Positions 43,194 to 52,121 of a DNA stretch of 64,000 nucleotides are shown here, piece by piece. This DNA is from Acetobacter conturbans (GTDB taxonomy: Bacteria; Pseudomonadota; Alphaproteobacteria; Acetobacterales; Acetobacteraceae): positions 1-64,000 of the forward strand of contig NZ_WOSY01000012.1 of assembly GCF_011516755.1 (NCBI RefSeq), in the 5' to 3' direction. Each line of letters begins with the position of its first letter. Position 1 is the first letter of the stretch. The notes below the pieces were generated by a model. It did not search any database. It was not told the DNA's origin and saw only the letters and a program-made list of their open reading frames with translations. Made by a program: the position numbers and the translations under genes.

Positions 43194-44354
43194 TTATGCC
43201 TTGGCCTGTGCAAGAAGCGCGGACGATATCCTCTCCGATACCTTATCTGTCGAAAGTTTGACGTTTTCTCGTTTCAAATGTGCGTAGCGGGCTGTTGTCT
43301 TGATGTCGCTATGCCCGAGCATGCGACCGATCATCGTGAGATCCGCGCCCATCTCCAATGCGTCTGAAGCGAACGAGTGGCGTAGATCGTGGATGCGAAC
43401 GCTACCCAGTCCGGCGGTCTTGCGAATACGTCGCCACGGCCTCTGCAAATCGGTCAGATAGCTGCCTTGCTTGTACCCTGTAATGACATATGGGTTGTCG
43501 TCGAGGCGAGGTATCGATTTCAGAATTTCTACGGCCGCATGACCTATCTGGACGATTTTGGCGCCCGTCTTGCTGTCCGGGAGACGTAGCTCGGCCTGGT
43601 CGAGAAAAACATGCGCCCACTGCAATGTCTGGATTTCACGCAGGCGGCAGCCGGTCAGAGTGAGAAGCCGGATGGCAAAGGCCGCTTCGGGCATATCCGT
43701 TGCGTTATCGAGGCTGTTCCCGAGACGGGCATATTCCTCTCCGGTCAGAAATCTTTCACGTTTTTCCTCCTTATAGCGCCGCACGCCACGGCATGGATTG
43801 ATGCCGTCCTGGCGGATGCCCCATAGGTCGGCGAGACTAAACATTTTTGACAGGACGCCGAGGGTACGATTGGCCTGATAAGGTATATTGCGGAAGTCTC
43901 CGTGGAATTCCGCAATATCGGCGCGCGAGATGTCTGCCATACGCCAGGCCCCGAATTTGGGGACGATGAACAGTTCCACTGATCGCCTGTATTCAGCCTG
44001 TGTCGTGGGTTTCAGGTGGACACAGACATATTCGTCCAGAAAGCGCATGGCGAAGTCTTTGGCGGTTATCGCCTTGCGTTCGTCTGCGCGTTTATCGGCG
44101 GGATTTTCTCCGCTATGGACCCGTGCGAGAACCTTGATCGCTTCTTCGCGGGCGAGATCGGCTGTCCAGGGACTCCCATGCTGGCCGATCGTGTATCGTC
44201 GCATCCGACCGCCGGAACGGTAGTGGATGACGTAGACCTTGCGTCCCGAGGGCCAGACACGAACGGCAAACGCCGGGATGTTGTCGTCCCACAGGAAATA
44301 GTCTTTCGCCGCAGGCGCTGCGGCAGACACGGTTTTCTTGCCGATTTTGGCCAT
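43194..44354 (-). CDS. int: Tyrosine-recombinase integrase of the ICE
   Basis: A 386-residue P4-like integrase. ATG 44354 (MAKIGKKTVSAAAPAAKDYFLWDDNIPAFAVRVWPSGRKVYVIHYR) has GGAGG upstream, and the longer frame from 44420 is not needed. The N-terminal DUF4102 arm-binding domain is followed by the SAM-like core-binding domain. The catalytic region has TGCRLREIQTLQW (arginine), HDLRHSFASDAL (H-x-x-R) and HSDIKTTARYAHL (tyrosine). It recombines the element with the tRNA site at 44.53 kb, and an RdfS-like factor encoded at 7653 would favour excision. Confidence 0.95.
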   Translation of the reverse strand: MAKIGKKTVSAAAPAAKDYFLWDDNIPAFAVRVWPSGRKVYVIHYRSGGRMRRYTIGQHGSPWTADLAREEAIKVLARVHSGENPADKRADERKAITAKDFAMRFLDEYVCVHLKPTTQAEYRRSVELFIVPKFGAWRMADISRADIAEFHGDFRNIPYQANRTLGVLSKMFSLADLWGIRQDGINPCRGVRRYKEEKRERFLTGEEYARLGNSLDNATDMPEAAFAIRLLTLTGCRLREIQTLQWAHVFLDQAELRLPDSKTGAKIVQIGHAAVEILKSIPRLDDNPYVITGYKQGSYLTDLQRPWRRIRKTAGLGSVRIHDLRHSFASDALEMGADLTMIGRMLGHSDIKTTARYAHLKRENVKLSTDKVSERISSALLAQAKA

Positions 44355-44528
44355 TCTTGCCTCCGCTGCAGGAAACACATAGGAAACAGATGAGTGGGTA
44401 TCCGGGCGTAACCGGGACAAGAACTGCGTAGCGTGTAGAGAAAATTCCTCAAGTAAAATCAGTGGGTTTGCGTGGTCAGGCGTCGTTTTGTCGGCCGGGG
44501 CGTGGTGGTGCGTAGGCTAATAAATCTT

Positions 44529-44574
44529 TCTCATAACCTGAAGGTCATAGGTTCAAATCCTATCCCCGCAACCA
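44529..44574 (+). other. ICE attachment site: 3' fragment of a tRNA gene (CAU anticodon)
   Basis: From the anticodon loop on, CTCATAACCTGAAGGTC and GGTTCAAATCC followed by the end CCCCGCAACCA match the 3' half of an initiator-type tRNA-Met. The 5' half of the tRNA is absent here, as the preceding bases do not fold. This is the remnant left at one end when the element entered the 3' part of the gene. The intact tRNA should lie beyond the left end, outside the window. The integrase ends 175 bp away, and a terminator follows, which would have been the tRNA terminator. Confidence 0.75.
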
Positions 44575-44590
44575 GAAACACATCTAAAAC

Positions 44591-44623
44591 CCCGCTAAGT
44601 CACTGACTTGGCGGGTTTTTTTT
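44591..44623 (+). terminator. Strong intrinsic terminator after the tRNA fragment
   Basis: CCCGCTAAGTCA pairs with TGACTTGGCGGG, followed by TTTTTTTT. It probably belonged to the tRNA gene that was interrupted. Confidence 0.85.
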
Positions 44624-44679
44624 GCAGCCCACACCACACGCCTATCAAATTCCCCATCATTTCAAGCGTTTAACGTCGG

Positions 44680-44892
44680 TAGGTTCAAATCGGGGTCCAT
44701 GACACCCGCAGCCAACTGCTTCGTACGCAGGCGTAAATGGGCGAGTTCCGGCGTACCGGGGCGGAGGAGAAAAGGGTAGGGGCGCAGGCTGAGGGCACCG
44801 GGATATGCGGCTCGCTACCGCGTTCGTCGACCAACCACGCCAGCTTCGGCGCATCGCCGTAGGCGGTGTCGGCGGCCAGATTTTAAGCGGGG
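44680..44892 (-). pseudogene. Remnant of IS1182-type transposase
   Basis: On the minus strand, the reading LAADTAYGDAPKLAWLVDERGSEPHIPV (about 44880 down to 44800) is the conserved central stretch of IS1182-family transposases. The frame then decays. No start, no catalytic residues in sequence and no inverted terminal repeats are visible, so it is a fragment. It is flanked by direct copies of AACGTCGGTAG at 44670-44680 and 44899-44909. Confidence 0.55.
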
Positions 44893-45152
44893 CCTCACCA
44901 ACGTCGGTAGTCTTGACCTATGCCGTGTTCCGTTTTTGTTCTTTTTTGACGCATACCCTCGACCACTCGGGCGACATTCGTGACAAGAACTATCCTGATC
45001 GCTGTACCCAGCAAGCTTGACACTCGGTTCTTTTCTTGGGAATCCAAAAGAGGGCAGTGGGAAGAAGGCATTTTTTTCATGCAGAGAGCGGGCGAGTTTT
45101 TGGGATTACGATCCATAGCCTGCTTTCAGTCTTGGCAAAGGCGGCATGCCGC

Positions 45153-46082
45153 ATGATCAATATTGCCTTCGAGACGCTTATCGATGAGTCACTATCGAAG
45201 ATCACGAATGTCACCCAGTTGAAGATTCTGCTAAACAAGCGCGTCCTGAGCTTGGTGAACGACTTCGAGGATGGAAAATGGCTCAGCAGCCGATTTCAAA
45301 GTTATCTTTGGGACAACATCGCTCAAACTGCTCTCTCTGAGAGGGAGCGATTGGCACTGGCTGATCAGAGCCATTCGGGCTTGGTGGCAGCAGCCCGAAA
45401 TCTTAGGCTTACTGACAAGGATGGGGTCGGCCAGGGGAGTGAAATCGCTGAGGTTTTTCTCTATGGAATCATGAAAAATCATTACAAAGCGCTGCCGGTC
45501 GTACCCAAGATATTCTACAAACAGAATGTACAGGACAATGCCAAGGGTGCCGATAGCGTCCATATCGTGGTCAGCGAAGATGGCCAGGACTTCACTCTGT
45601 GGTTCGGCGAAGCGAAATTTTATAATTCCATTGCTGATGCACGCTTGGACGCGGTGGTAAATTCAGTTTACGCAAGCCTAAACACAGGCAAGTTAAAAAA
45701 AGAAAACGCCATCATCACCAATGTGTCCGATCTTGACCAACTGATTTTGGCTGAGGCGCTGCGGACAAAAATCAAGGCGGCACTAAGCAGCCAGGTGTCG
45801 ATCGATCATCTAAAACCGAAGATCCACGTTCCGATCCTCATTATTCATCAATGTGCCGAGACGGCGAAATGTGGTGAACTTTCCGAGGCGTATCGGAAGG
45901 CGATCTGCGCTTATCACAAAGAGAGAGCTGAGGCCTACTTCTCGAAGCAGATATCCGAGTCTTCCAAGGTCCATAAATATGGCGACATTCAATTCCATCT
46001 GATTCTTTTCCCGGTTCCAGATAAGAAGGCAATTGTCGACACCTTCTTGGGAGCAGTCTCTTTCTACAAGGGGGCGGCGTGA
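45153..46082 (+). CDS. hamA: HamA, Hachiman nuclease (DUF1837)
   Basis: A 309-residue protein from ATG 45153 (MINIAFETLIDESLSKITN), with AAAGG upstream. The earlier ATG frame from 45036 is atypical. The DUF1837 domain carries the PD-(D/E)xK core: KGADSVHIVV (D134) and FGEAKFY (E153, K155), followed by a helical C-terminal half. In Hachiman, HamA is a nuclease held inactive by the HamB helicase until DNA damage or phage replication releases it, after which it degrades DNA. Its stop overlaps hamB. Confidence 0.88.
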   Translation: MINIAFETLIDESLSKITNVTQLKILLNKRVLSLVNDFEDGKWLSSRFQSYLWDNIAQTALSERERLALADQSHSGLVAAARNLRLTDKDGVGQGSEIAEVFLYGIMKNHYKALPVVPKIFYKQNVQDNAKGADSVHIVVSEDGQDFTLWFGEAKFYNSIADARLDAVVNSVYASLNTGKLKKENAIITNVSDLDQLILAEALRTKIKAALSSQVSIDHLKPKIHVPILIIHQCAETAKCGELSEAYRKAICAYHKERAEAYFSKQISESSKVHKYGDIQFHLILFPVPDKKAIVDTFLGAVSFYKGAA

Positions 46083-48190
46083 TGGAGCTGTTTGCGGCAT
46101 GCTCCCAGGTCAATGACCTCATCGAAGGCGGTAATGACCTAGCCGCGCGCAATATGCTGATAAAGCTGTTAGGCGATCTAGATCGTAGCAAAACGCCATA
46201 TCCTCAGGTCTTGAATCAACTGGTTCGATCTGCGGGGCTCTTCCCGTATCTGCAGCTTGAGAATGCGTCATGGGATCAGAAATTCGTACATGAGGCGTTC
46301 GCTGTGGATGTCGGCAACCGAACCGCGACATTGCATCGTGAGCAGTCCACGGTTTTGTCGAAGCTTCTCGGCGGCAAAAGTGTTGCTGTGAGTGCACCAA
46401 CGAGTTTCGGAAAGAGCTTCATAATAGACGCATTTATCGCGGCCAAGCGACCAGACACGGTAGTGATCATTGTCCCCACGATTGCGTTGATGGATGAAAC
46501 TCGCCGTCGCGTGTACAAAAAATTCTCGCGCGATTATGGCATTATCACTGCCCCTGACGTTCCTCTCGAAGCACGGAATATTCTGATCTTCCCGCAGGAG
46601 CGAGCATTCGGCTACATCAATAAACTCAAAAAAATCGATCTTTTGGTCATTGATGAGTTCTACAAGGCAAGTATCGTCCACGACAAGGAGCGGGCTCCGT
46701 CACTCATCAAGGCTATTGTCCAGTTATCTCGCCGGGCTGAACAGCGCTATTATCTGGCCCCGAACATCAAAAAGCTGGCAGATAACGTCTTCACACGCGA
46801 CATGGAGTTTCTGGAACTTCTCGATTTTAACACCGTATTCCTTGAGAAACATGAGGTTTACAAAGAAATCGGGGCCGATGCGCAAAAGAAATCCGAGGCA
46901 CTTCTGTCAATTATATCGCCGCGAAATGAGAAGTCTCTCGTCTATGCCGGAACATACGCAGAGATCAAGAGGATTGCCGATCTCGTTGTGGACCGAATGA
47001 GCAAAGTCGACCGAGTTCATACGAACCATTTTGCTCGGTGGCTTCGTGAGAATTATCAAGAGAGCTGGGTATTGGCCGACCTCGTGGAGCGCGGCGTCGG
47101 CATGCACAATGGACGGATGCATAGGTGTCTCAGCCAGCTTCAAGTCGTGCTTTTCGAGCATGAGAAAGGCTTCGACAGCATCGTTTCAACATCTTCGATC
47201 ATTGAGGGCGTGAACACATCTGCGCAAAACGTCGTAATATGGAAGAGTAAACTCGGGCGGAATAACCTGACAGATTTCACATACAAGAACATAATTGGCC
47301 GAGGTGGCCGCATGTTCAAGCATTTTGTAGGCCATATCTACCTTTTGGACTCACCACCAAAGGATGAAGATACGCAGCTTAAGATCGAGTTTCCTGACAC
47401 GGTCCTCGGTGGTCTAGACGAAACCCAAGACCGCGAAAGTTTGAATGAGCGCCAGATCGAAAAGATTATCGAGTATAAGCTTCAGATGTCCGATATTGTT
47501 GGAGTTGAAAACTTCGCGCGGATCAAGAGAGATAACCTACTGCAAGATAGCGACGCAGATTTCTTGCTGCAGATCGCCGGCGATATGAAAAATAATCCCG
47601 AAGATTGGAAGGGGTTCGGCTATCTAAACTCGAGCAATCCTTCTGACTGGGATCGGATGCTCTACAAAGTAATTGCTCTTAAGCCTTCTGGATGGGATGC
47701 CCCTTTCAAGCGGGTGGTAGCGGTGGTTAAGGCCCTAGCGTCGAACTGGACAACCGATATACCGACGATGTTACGGCAACTCTCTGGCTCTGGAATTGAT
47801 ATCGAAGGCTTTTTCCAGTTGGAGAGGACGATCACGTTCAAGCTCTCGGCTCTTCTGAGCGACATCAATGAGCTTCATAAAATGATCGTCAACTCATCTG
47901 TCGATATCGGCGGCTTCATTGGCAAGGTTAGTCACGCATTTTTGCCACCAGCAGTACACAATCTGGAAGAATATGGCCTTCCGCGGATGATCTCACGTAA
48001 GCTGCACATGGCACATTTTATAGACTTTTCACATGCGGATCTCGACCTCAAGAGCGCGTTGAACCTTTTTCGCCGCAACGGGCTCGAAGTAGCTCTCAGG
48101 GTCGAAACTTTGACGGCGTTTGACCGCTACATCCTTCGGTTTTTCTTCAACGGTATCACACCGGACGATGTCGCTTCGATATCGGAATGA
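46079..48190 (+). CDS. hamB: HamB, Hachiman helicase
   Basis: A 703-residue superfamily 2 helicase. GTG 46079 is followed by ATG 46082, and either may start, overlapping hamA. Walker A is SAPTSFGKS (105-113), motif II is the DEFY variant in LLVIDEFYKAS (192-195), and motif VI is IIGRGGRMFKHF. HamB patrols DNA ends and controls HamA. It is followed by a 326-bp non-coding stretch. Together with HamA this is a complete Hachiman pair. Confidence 0.9.
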   Translation: MMELFAACSQVNDLIEGGNDLAARNMLIKLLGDLDRSKTPYPQVLNQLVRSAGLFPYLQLENASWDQKFVHEAFAVDVGNRTATLHREQSTVLSKLLGGKSVAVSAPTSFGKSFIIDAFIAAKRPDTVVIIVPTIALMDETRRRVYKKFSRDYGIITAPDVPLEARNILIFPQERAFGYINKLKKIDLLVIDEFYKASIVHDKERAPSLIKAIVQLSRRAEQRYYLAPNIKKLADNVFTRDMEFLELLDFNTVFLEKHEVYKEIGADAQKKSEALLSIISPRNEKSLVYAGTYAEIKRIADLVVDRMSKVDRVHTNHFARWLRENYQESWVLADLVERGVGMHNGRMHRCLSQLQVVLFEHEKGFDSIVSTSSIIEGVNTSAQNVVIWKSKLGRNNLTDFTYKNIIGRGGRMFKHFVGHIYLLDSPPKDEDTQLKIEFPDTVLGGLDETQDRESLNERQIEKIIEYKLQMSDIVGVENFARIKRDNLLQDSDADFLLQIAGDMKNNPEDWKGFGYLNSSNPSDWDRMLYKVIALKPSGWDAPFKRVVAVVKALASNWTTDIPTMLRQLSGSGIDIEGFFQLERTITFKLSALLSDINELHKMIVNSSVDIGGFIGKVSHAFLPPAVHNLEEYGLPRMISRKLHMAHFIDFSHADLDLKSALNLFRRNGLEVALRVETLTAFDRYILRFFFNGITPDDVASISE

Positions 48191-48515
48191 TGACTCTTGC
48201 ACGCGGGCCGAGGATAACCATTTAGATGACGGGAGTGGCGATCGTCGAGACGGAGCCGACCCACTCGAAATCGCCGCCAACGCAACGCCCCTTACACTCG
48301 ATTAGATATGGCAGGGGATCCTAGCCCAGTCGATAAACGTCTTCAATGCGCTGTCGCGGTCCTCGCAGCCCAGCGCTTCCGACCGTCCAAATCCTATGGG
48401 CTAGCTCGAGCAAGTTTAGGCCCACCATCAACCTGCTGACGGTCATGCTGTAAGTGAACTCGGCGTGGCGTTTGGGGTGTGAGACCGAGCGGTGTTCCGC
48501 CCAGTCTCCAGTGGA
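48191..48515. other. Intergenic region with an in-frame tail after the HD gene
   Basis: No gene is supported on the plus strand. On the minus strand, directly after the HD stop at 48516, the same frame stays open for about 60 codons (DWAEHRSVSHPKRHAEFTYSMTVSRLMVGLNLLELAHRIW and on). It could be readthrough of an extended tail, a decayed fused segment, or chance. Confidence 0.3.
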
Positions 48516-49874
48516 TCAGCCGTGGACACCATTCTTCAACTGTTCGTCCAGCTTGACCTTCACTCTGTCACGAATTGCCGACTCCAGCCGGGTGCCAAGC
48601 CCATCCTTGGCATCGTCATAGAAGATGCGATGGATGCTGAAGCGTGCTGCGCTGGCGACGATCGGCGAGATCGAGGCGATATCCATTATCTTGCCTCCGA
48701 CCTCGACGTTGATTTGCTGAGGATGACCGCCTTCGGTGGTGCTCGGCTTGTAAAGATGTCGGGGATACGTGTCGTAGTAGCAAGCCTCCGCCCAAATATC
48801 CTTTTTCTCCCGCAGATCGTTTACGACCTGCACGCAAACCTCGTTGAGTATTTCCATCCGTCGTCCAGCGTTGAGCTCCTTTATCACCGTATTGTCGGCA
48901 GCGACCTCCTCTGTAAGCTTCCAGACGTCGTGCATTGGATAGAAATTTCGGGAAGCGATACGATTGGCAACCGTCTTAATATTGGGGTCGTTGGCTTCCT
49001 GGAAGAGATGTAGAGTTCCCCAGAATAAGCTGTCGTCCAACAAAAGCGCGTTTTCAAGATTGTCCGGGTTTTGAAAGAAGCGAACCAGAGCATGGTTATG
49101 CGTCAGACCGGCCCGCTGTTCGTCTCCGGCGGCGATGTGTTCAAAGACCCGGCTCATCAACAGCGAAAACATGTATTCGACGCCCCGGGTCCGCTTATGC
49201 AGATAGAGGGTCGGATACAACTGAAACAGCGTGACGGTGAACTGTTCGAGCGAGATGTAGGCCTTGCTATTCACGTAAAGGAAGCGGCCGTTAGGGCCGT
49301 CCCCGACTTGGAAATTCCGCATGAGCCAGTCGAGGTCGATGCTGACCGAGGAGACGCCGGAGAAGTAAGGGTCACGCTTCGCGTAATCCAGTCGATCCGC
49401 ATCGAGCTGGCCCGACACCAGTGATGTGTATATGCACTGCTTGTCATTCTTAGCGATCATGTTCGCCACCATCTCGGGGAAATCCGCACCGCCCATGTTC
49501 TCGAGCATGCGACCAATAGATGTATTCTTGATGATCCGGGGGCTGATCTTCTCGTGGTTCACCGCAGCCGTGAGCGGGCTGTCCTCCGGCTCACCATTGC
49601 GCGTTACGTATAGTTTTATTGCGTTTTCGAACGCATGGCTGAACATTCCGTGGCCGATGTCGTGCAGAAGAGCCGCAGCTAGACATGCGTGGCCTTTTTC
49701 CGACCATTCGCCATTTCTGACTTCAGGCTCGACGACCGATAGTAAGCGCTTGGCTACCGCATAAACACCTAATGAATGACCAAATCGGGAATGGGTGGCG
49801 GACGGGAATACATAGTCAGCGAAACCTAGCTGCTTCACGCGGCGTAGCCGCTGAAAATAAGGATCCGACAGCAC
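48516..49874 (-). CDS. HD-domain phosphohydrolase (SAMHD1/dGTPase-like), native start interrupted by TAA
   Basis: From GTG 49874 the frame gives 452 residues: MLSDPYFQRLRRVKQLGFADYVFPSATHSRFGHSLGVYAVAKRLL. Metal ligands are H33, H71-D72 (LLHDIGHG) and the aspartate in QLDADRLDYAKRD. These enzymes hydrolyse dNTPs or related nucleotides. The natural start is ATG 49952 (AAGGA, 6 nt upstream, 9 bp after the radical SAM stop). It encodes MTIKMIKDPIHGSIEFEGEA, the family DPIHG motif, and then hits TAA at 49892-49890, codon 21. Reading then continues in the same frame. The gene is either disrupted, restarts at GTG, or carries a sequencing error. Confidence 0.8.
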   Translation of the reverse strand: MLSDPYFQRLRRVKQLGFADYVFPSATHSRFGHSLGVYAVAKRLLSVVEPEVRNGEWSEKGHACLAAALLHDIGHGMFSHAFENAIKLYVTRNGEPEDSPLTAAVNHEKISPRIIKNTSIGRMLENMGGADFPEMVANMIAKNDKQCIYTSLVSGQLDADRLDYAKRDPYFSGVSSVSIDLDWLMRNFQVGDGPNGRFLYVNSKAYISLEQFTVTLFQLYPTLYLHKRTRGVEYMFSLLMSRVFEHIAAGDEQRAGLTHNHALVRFFQNPDNLENALLLDDSLFWGTLHLFQEANDPNIKTVANRIASRNFYPMHDVWKLTEEVAADNTVIKELNAGRRMEILNEVCVQVVNDLREKKDIWAEACYYDTYPRHLYKPSTTEGGHPQQINVEVGGKIMDIASISPIVASAARFSIHRIFYDDAKDGLGTRLESAIRDRVKVKLDEQLKNGVHG

Positions 49875-49961
49875 GGCCTTGAGCTGAAGTTAGGCCTCTC
49901 CTTCGAACTCGATCGAACCGTGGATCGGATCTTTGATCATCTTGATAGTCATTGGTTATCC

Positions 49962-51398
49962 TTAGTCTTGAAATGCGGTATCGAATTTGTTGGAAGGCAT
50001 GACCTCGGGTGTCGACGTGTCTCTGACGGAAAAAGGCAGCAAGGACGGATCGGAAGCCGACACGTCGCGGTCAAAATCCTCACGATCGTAATCGCGCGGG
50101 TAATAAGAGAAGCTCTTCAGCGCGAAATATGCATCTTGGTCCATGAAATGGCGGGTAAGGGCAAGGCTTGCCGCCTCCGCTTCTTCCGCGGGGAAGTCCG
50201 GGCTCAGATGCATAGCGGTGATGCCAGACGTGGCCGCAGCACGTTTATCGATTGGCCGGGCGCCGAGCCTGCACCACTCTTGGATTAAAACGTCGGCCGT
50301 CTTGGGCGGCCCGTAAGCGAGCACTGGGCCGACTGAAACCCCTGCGATCGCATCGCGGCGGCCTTCGAGCCAAGCGGTCGTCTCTTCGAGGGTTTCGCGG
50401 GTTTCACCGGCATAGAGTAGAACGTTGACCTTGGCTTTCACGCCGTTATCGCGGCAAGCAGTCAAGAGATCGGAAGCGGCGGAGAGGTAGCGGCTGGGAT
50501 TGCAAGCCTTCTTCATCGCCAGGATTTGGCGCGGAGAGGCGGTCTCTAGCCCGAGGTCGATGACCCGCAGCCCCGCTCGAGCGAGGTGCTTAAGGGTTTG
50601 GGGAGTCATTACGTCGACCCGAGTTTCGGTGCGCCATGAGATATCAAGGCCGCGGCGGTGCATCTCATCTGCGAAACCTGCCGCCCAACGGGCATTCGGC
50701 AGGAACATTGAGGACTGCAGGTAAGGGCGGATTTCCTCGCCTTCATATTGCTCGCGAACAAGAGCCATCGATGTTGCCAACGCAGCGCCCTCGCCGAGTT
50801 TTTCCACCTGGATGTCACGCTCTTCGCAGAACACGCAGCCCATGCCGCAGCCGCGCGACGCCTCAATGCTTGGCTGATACTTACGAAAGCCGTCCACTAG
50901 GCGATGGTTGAGCGTGAAACCCGGCGTCGGTTCCGCGATGCGAGAGAGCACAGGGCGTTCCGTCAGAAGCTGCTCGATGACGCTTTCGCTGAGGCCAGGA
51001 GCAACTGCGTCGGCTTCCGGCAACAGACCACGAAACCAATTCGGGTCTGGGCCGACAACCCAACGGCCTCCGACTACGATCCGGCAGTAAGGGTCAAAAG
51101 CTTTGGCGAGTTTGCAAAACGTCTGGGCCCAAGGCAGGGCGTAAAAGCTAGGAATCGAAACCATCAGCGGGTAGATCGACGGAAATCGACCGGACTCCTG
51201 CAACTGTCGGAATACGTCCTCGGGAGAACGATGCTCCCCGTGGAGCAGAGAGACATCATGGCCCGCTAGCTCGAGTTTGGTAGCCAAAGACAGCGCGCCA
51301 TAATTCAGGTACAACTGCCGCCGAGCCAATGCATGGTCCCGCTTTTTGGGCGAGAGCATGCCAGCGGATATGAACGCAACCGTGCTGGAGCGCTTCAT
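49962..51398 (-). CDS. B12-binding-type radical SAM protein, first gene of an HD operon
   Basis: A 478-residue protein from ATG 51398 (TAAGG 10 nt upstream). ATG 51407 is an alternative. The N-terminal 150 residues resemble a cobalamin-binding Rossmann domain (NYGALSLATKLELAGHDVSLLHG, PLMVSIPSFYALP, CRIVVGGRWVVG), without the DxHxxG cobalt ligand motif. The radical SAM barrel has the cluster motif C184-xxx-C188-xx-C191 in SRGCGMGCVFCEE, then WRTETRVDVMTPQTLKHLARAGLRVIDLGLETAS. The substrate is unknown. Its start is 42 bp from a divergent thymidylate-kinase-like gene and its stop is 9 bp before the HD gene, which suggests one pathway on nucleotides or nucleic acid. Confidence 0.85.
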   Translation of the reverse strand: MKRSSTVAFISAGMLSPKKRDHALARRQLYLNYGALSLATKLELAGHDVSLLHGEHRSPEDVFRQLQESGRFPSIYPLMVSIPSFYALPWAQTFCKLAKAFDPYCRIVVGGRWVVGPDPNWFRGLLPEADAVAPGLSESVIEQLLTERPVLSRIAEPTPGFTLNHRLVDGFRKYQPSIEASRGCGMGCVFCEERDIQVEKLGEGAALATSMALVREQYEGEEIRPYLQSSMFLPNARWAAGFADEMHRRGLDISWRTETRVDVMTPQTLKHLARAGLRVIDLGLETASPRQILAMKKACNPSRYLSAASDLLTACRDNGVKAKVNVLLYAGETRETLEETTAWLEGRRDAIAGVSVGPVLAYGPPKTADVLIQEWCRLGARPIDKRAAATSGITAMHLSPDFPAEEAEAASLALTRHFMDQDAYFALKSFSYYPRDYDREDFDRDVSASDPSLLPFSVRDTSTPEVMPSNKFDTAFQD

Positions 51399-51440
51399 GG
51401 TATTCATAGCCTTACATTCATAGAACAGGGAAGTGCGTAC

Positions 51441-52052
51441 GTGCCGTTTGTCAGTATTGAGGGGATCGATGGTAGCGGAAAGACCGAGCAGGTCCGATTG
51501 TTGGTCGAACATCTTAGGGCCACCGGCCGAACAGTGCTACAGACAAAGGAACCGGATGGCGGGCAGCTGGGCGCGGAGATCAGAGTGATCCTGACGCGTG
51601 GACAACGTTGTCTTTCGCCGACGGAGCAGCTCTTGCTGGTAAGCGCGGCTAGGTTCGATCATGTACGTAGTGTGATTCGGCCAGCCCTCCTTGCCGGGCA
51701 TTGGGTGGTATCCGATCGCTTTATCGATTCGACTTACGCGTTTCAGGTCGCGGTGTCAGATATCGATATCGAGGAGATGTTCCGATCCGTTCGTGACATC
51801 GTGGTTGGAGCGACCATGCCAGACATCACGATTGTTCTGGACCTGCCTGTCGATGTCGCTCAAACTCGACTGAGTTGCAGAAACGACGCCGCGCTTGATC
51901 CGGCGGAGGCGGATAGGGACTTCTTCGCTATCCGGAATGGGCTTCTCGCTGCAGCCCGCTTGGATACGGAACGCTGTCGAATCGTCGACGGGAACCGGCC
52001 GGTGGCGCGCGTCGCTCACGACATCTGGCAGTTGATTGAACCATTGCTATGA
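51441..52052 (+). CDS. Thymidylate-kinase-like protein
   Basis: A 203-residue P-loop nucleotide kinase from GTG 51441 (CAGGGAAG upstream). It reads VPFVSIEGIDGSGKTEQVRLLVEHLRATGRTVLQTKEPDGGQLGAEIRVIL. Other family segments are LLLVSAARFDHV, VVSDRFIDSTYAFQ and a lid-like RLSCRNDAALDPAEADRDFF. Features are as in dTMP kinase, but EPDGG replaces the usual REPGG and the lid lacks the ordinary arginine arrangement. It is not the essential housekeeping copy by location. It starts the plus-strand half of the divergent cluster, 69 bp before a STAND NTPase. Confidence 0.85.
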   Translation: MPFVSIEGIDGSGKTEQVRLLVEHLRATGRTVLQTKEPDGGQLGAEIRVILTRGQRCLSPTEQLLLVSAARFDHVRSVIRPALLAGHWVVSDRFIDSTYAFQVAVSDIDIEEMFRSVRDIVVGATMPDITIVLDLPVDVAQTRLSCRNDAALDPAEADRDFFAIRNGLLAAARLDTERCRIVDGNRPVARVAHDIWQLIEPLL

Positions 52053-52121
52053 TAGTCGGTGCAGCTGTAGAATTCAGGTCAGCTTGAATTTGCGACATCC
52101 CTTAATGCCGGAGCCTTCATC

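Noticed and set aside
48191..48515. In-frame minus-strand tail after the HD stop
   Set aside because: About 60 codons without a start of its own, and no similarity recognised. Kept only as a note in the intergenic entry.
49962..51398. Prokaryotic viperin (pVip)
   Set aside because: The cluster motif and nearby nucleotide kinase are suggestive, but the protein has a 150-residue cobalamin-binding-like N-terminal domain and a long C-terminus, unlike viperin's compact form.
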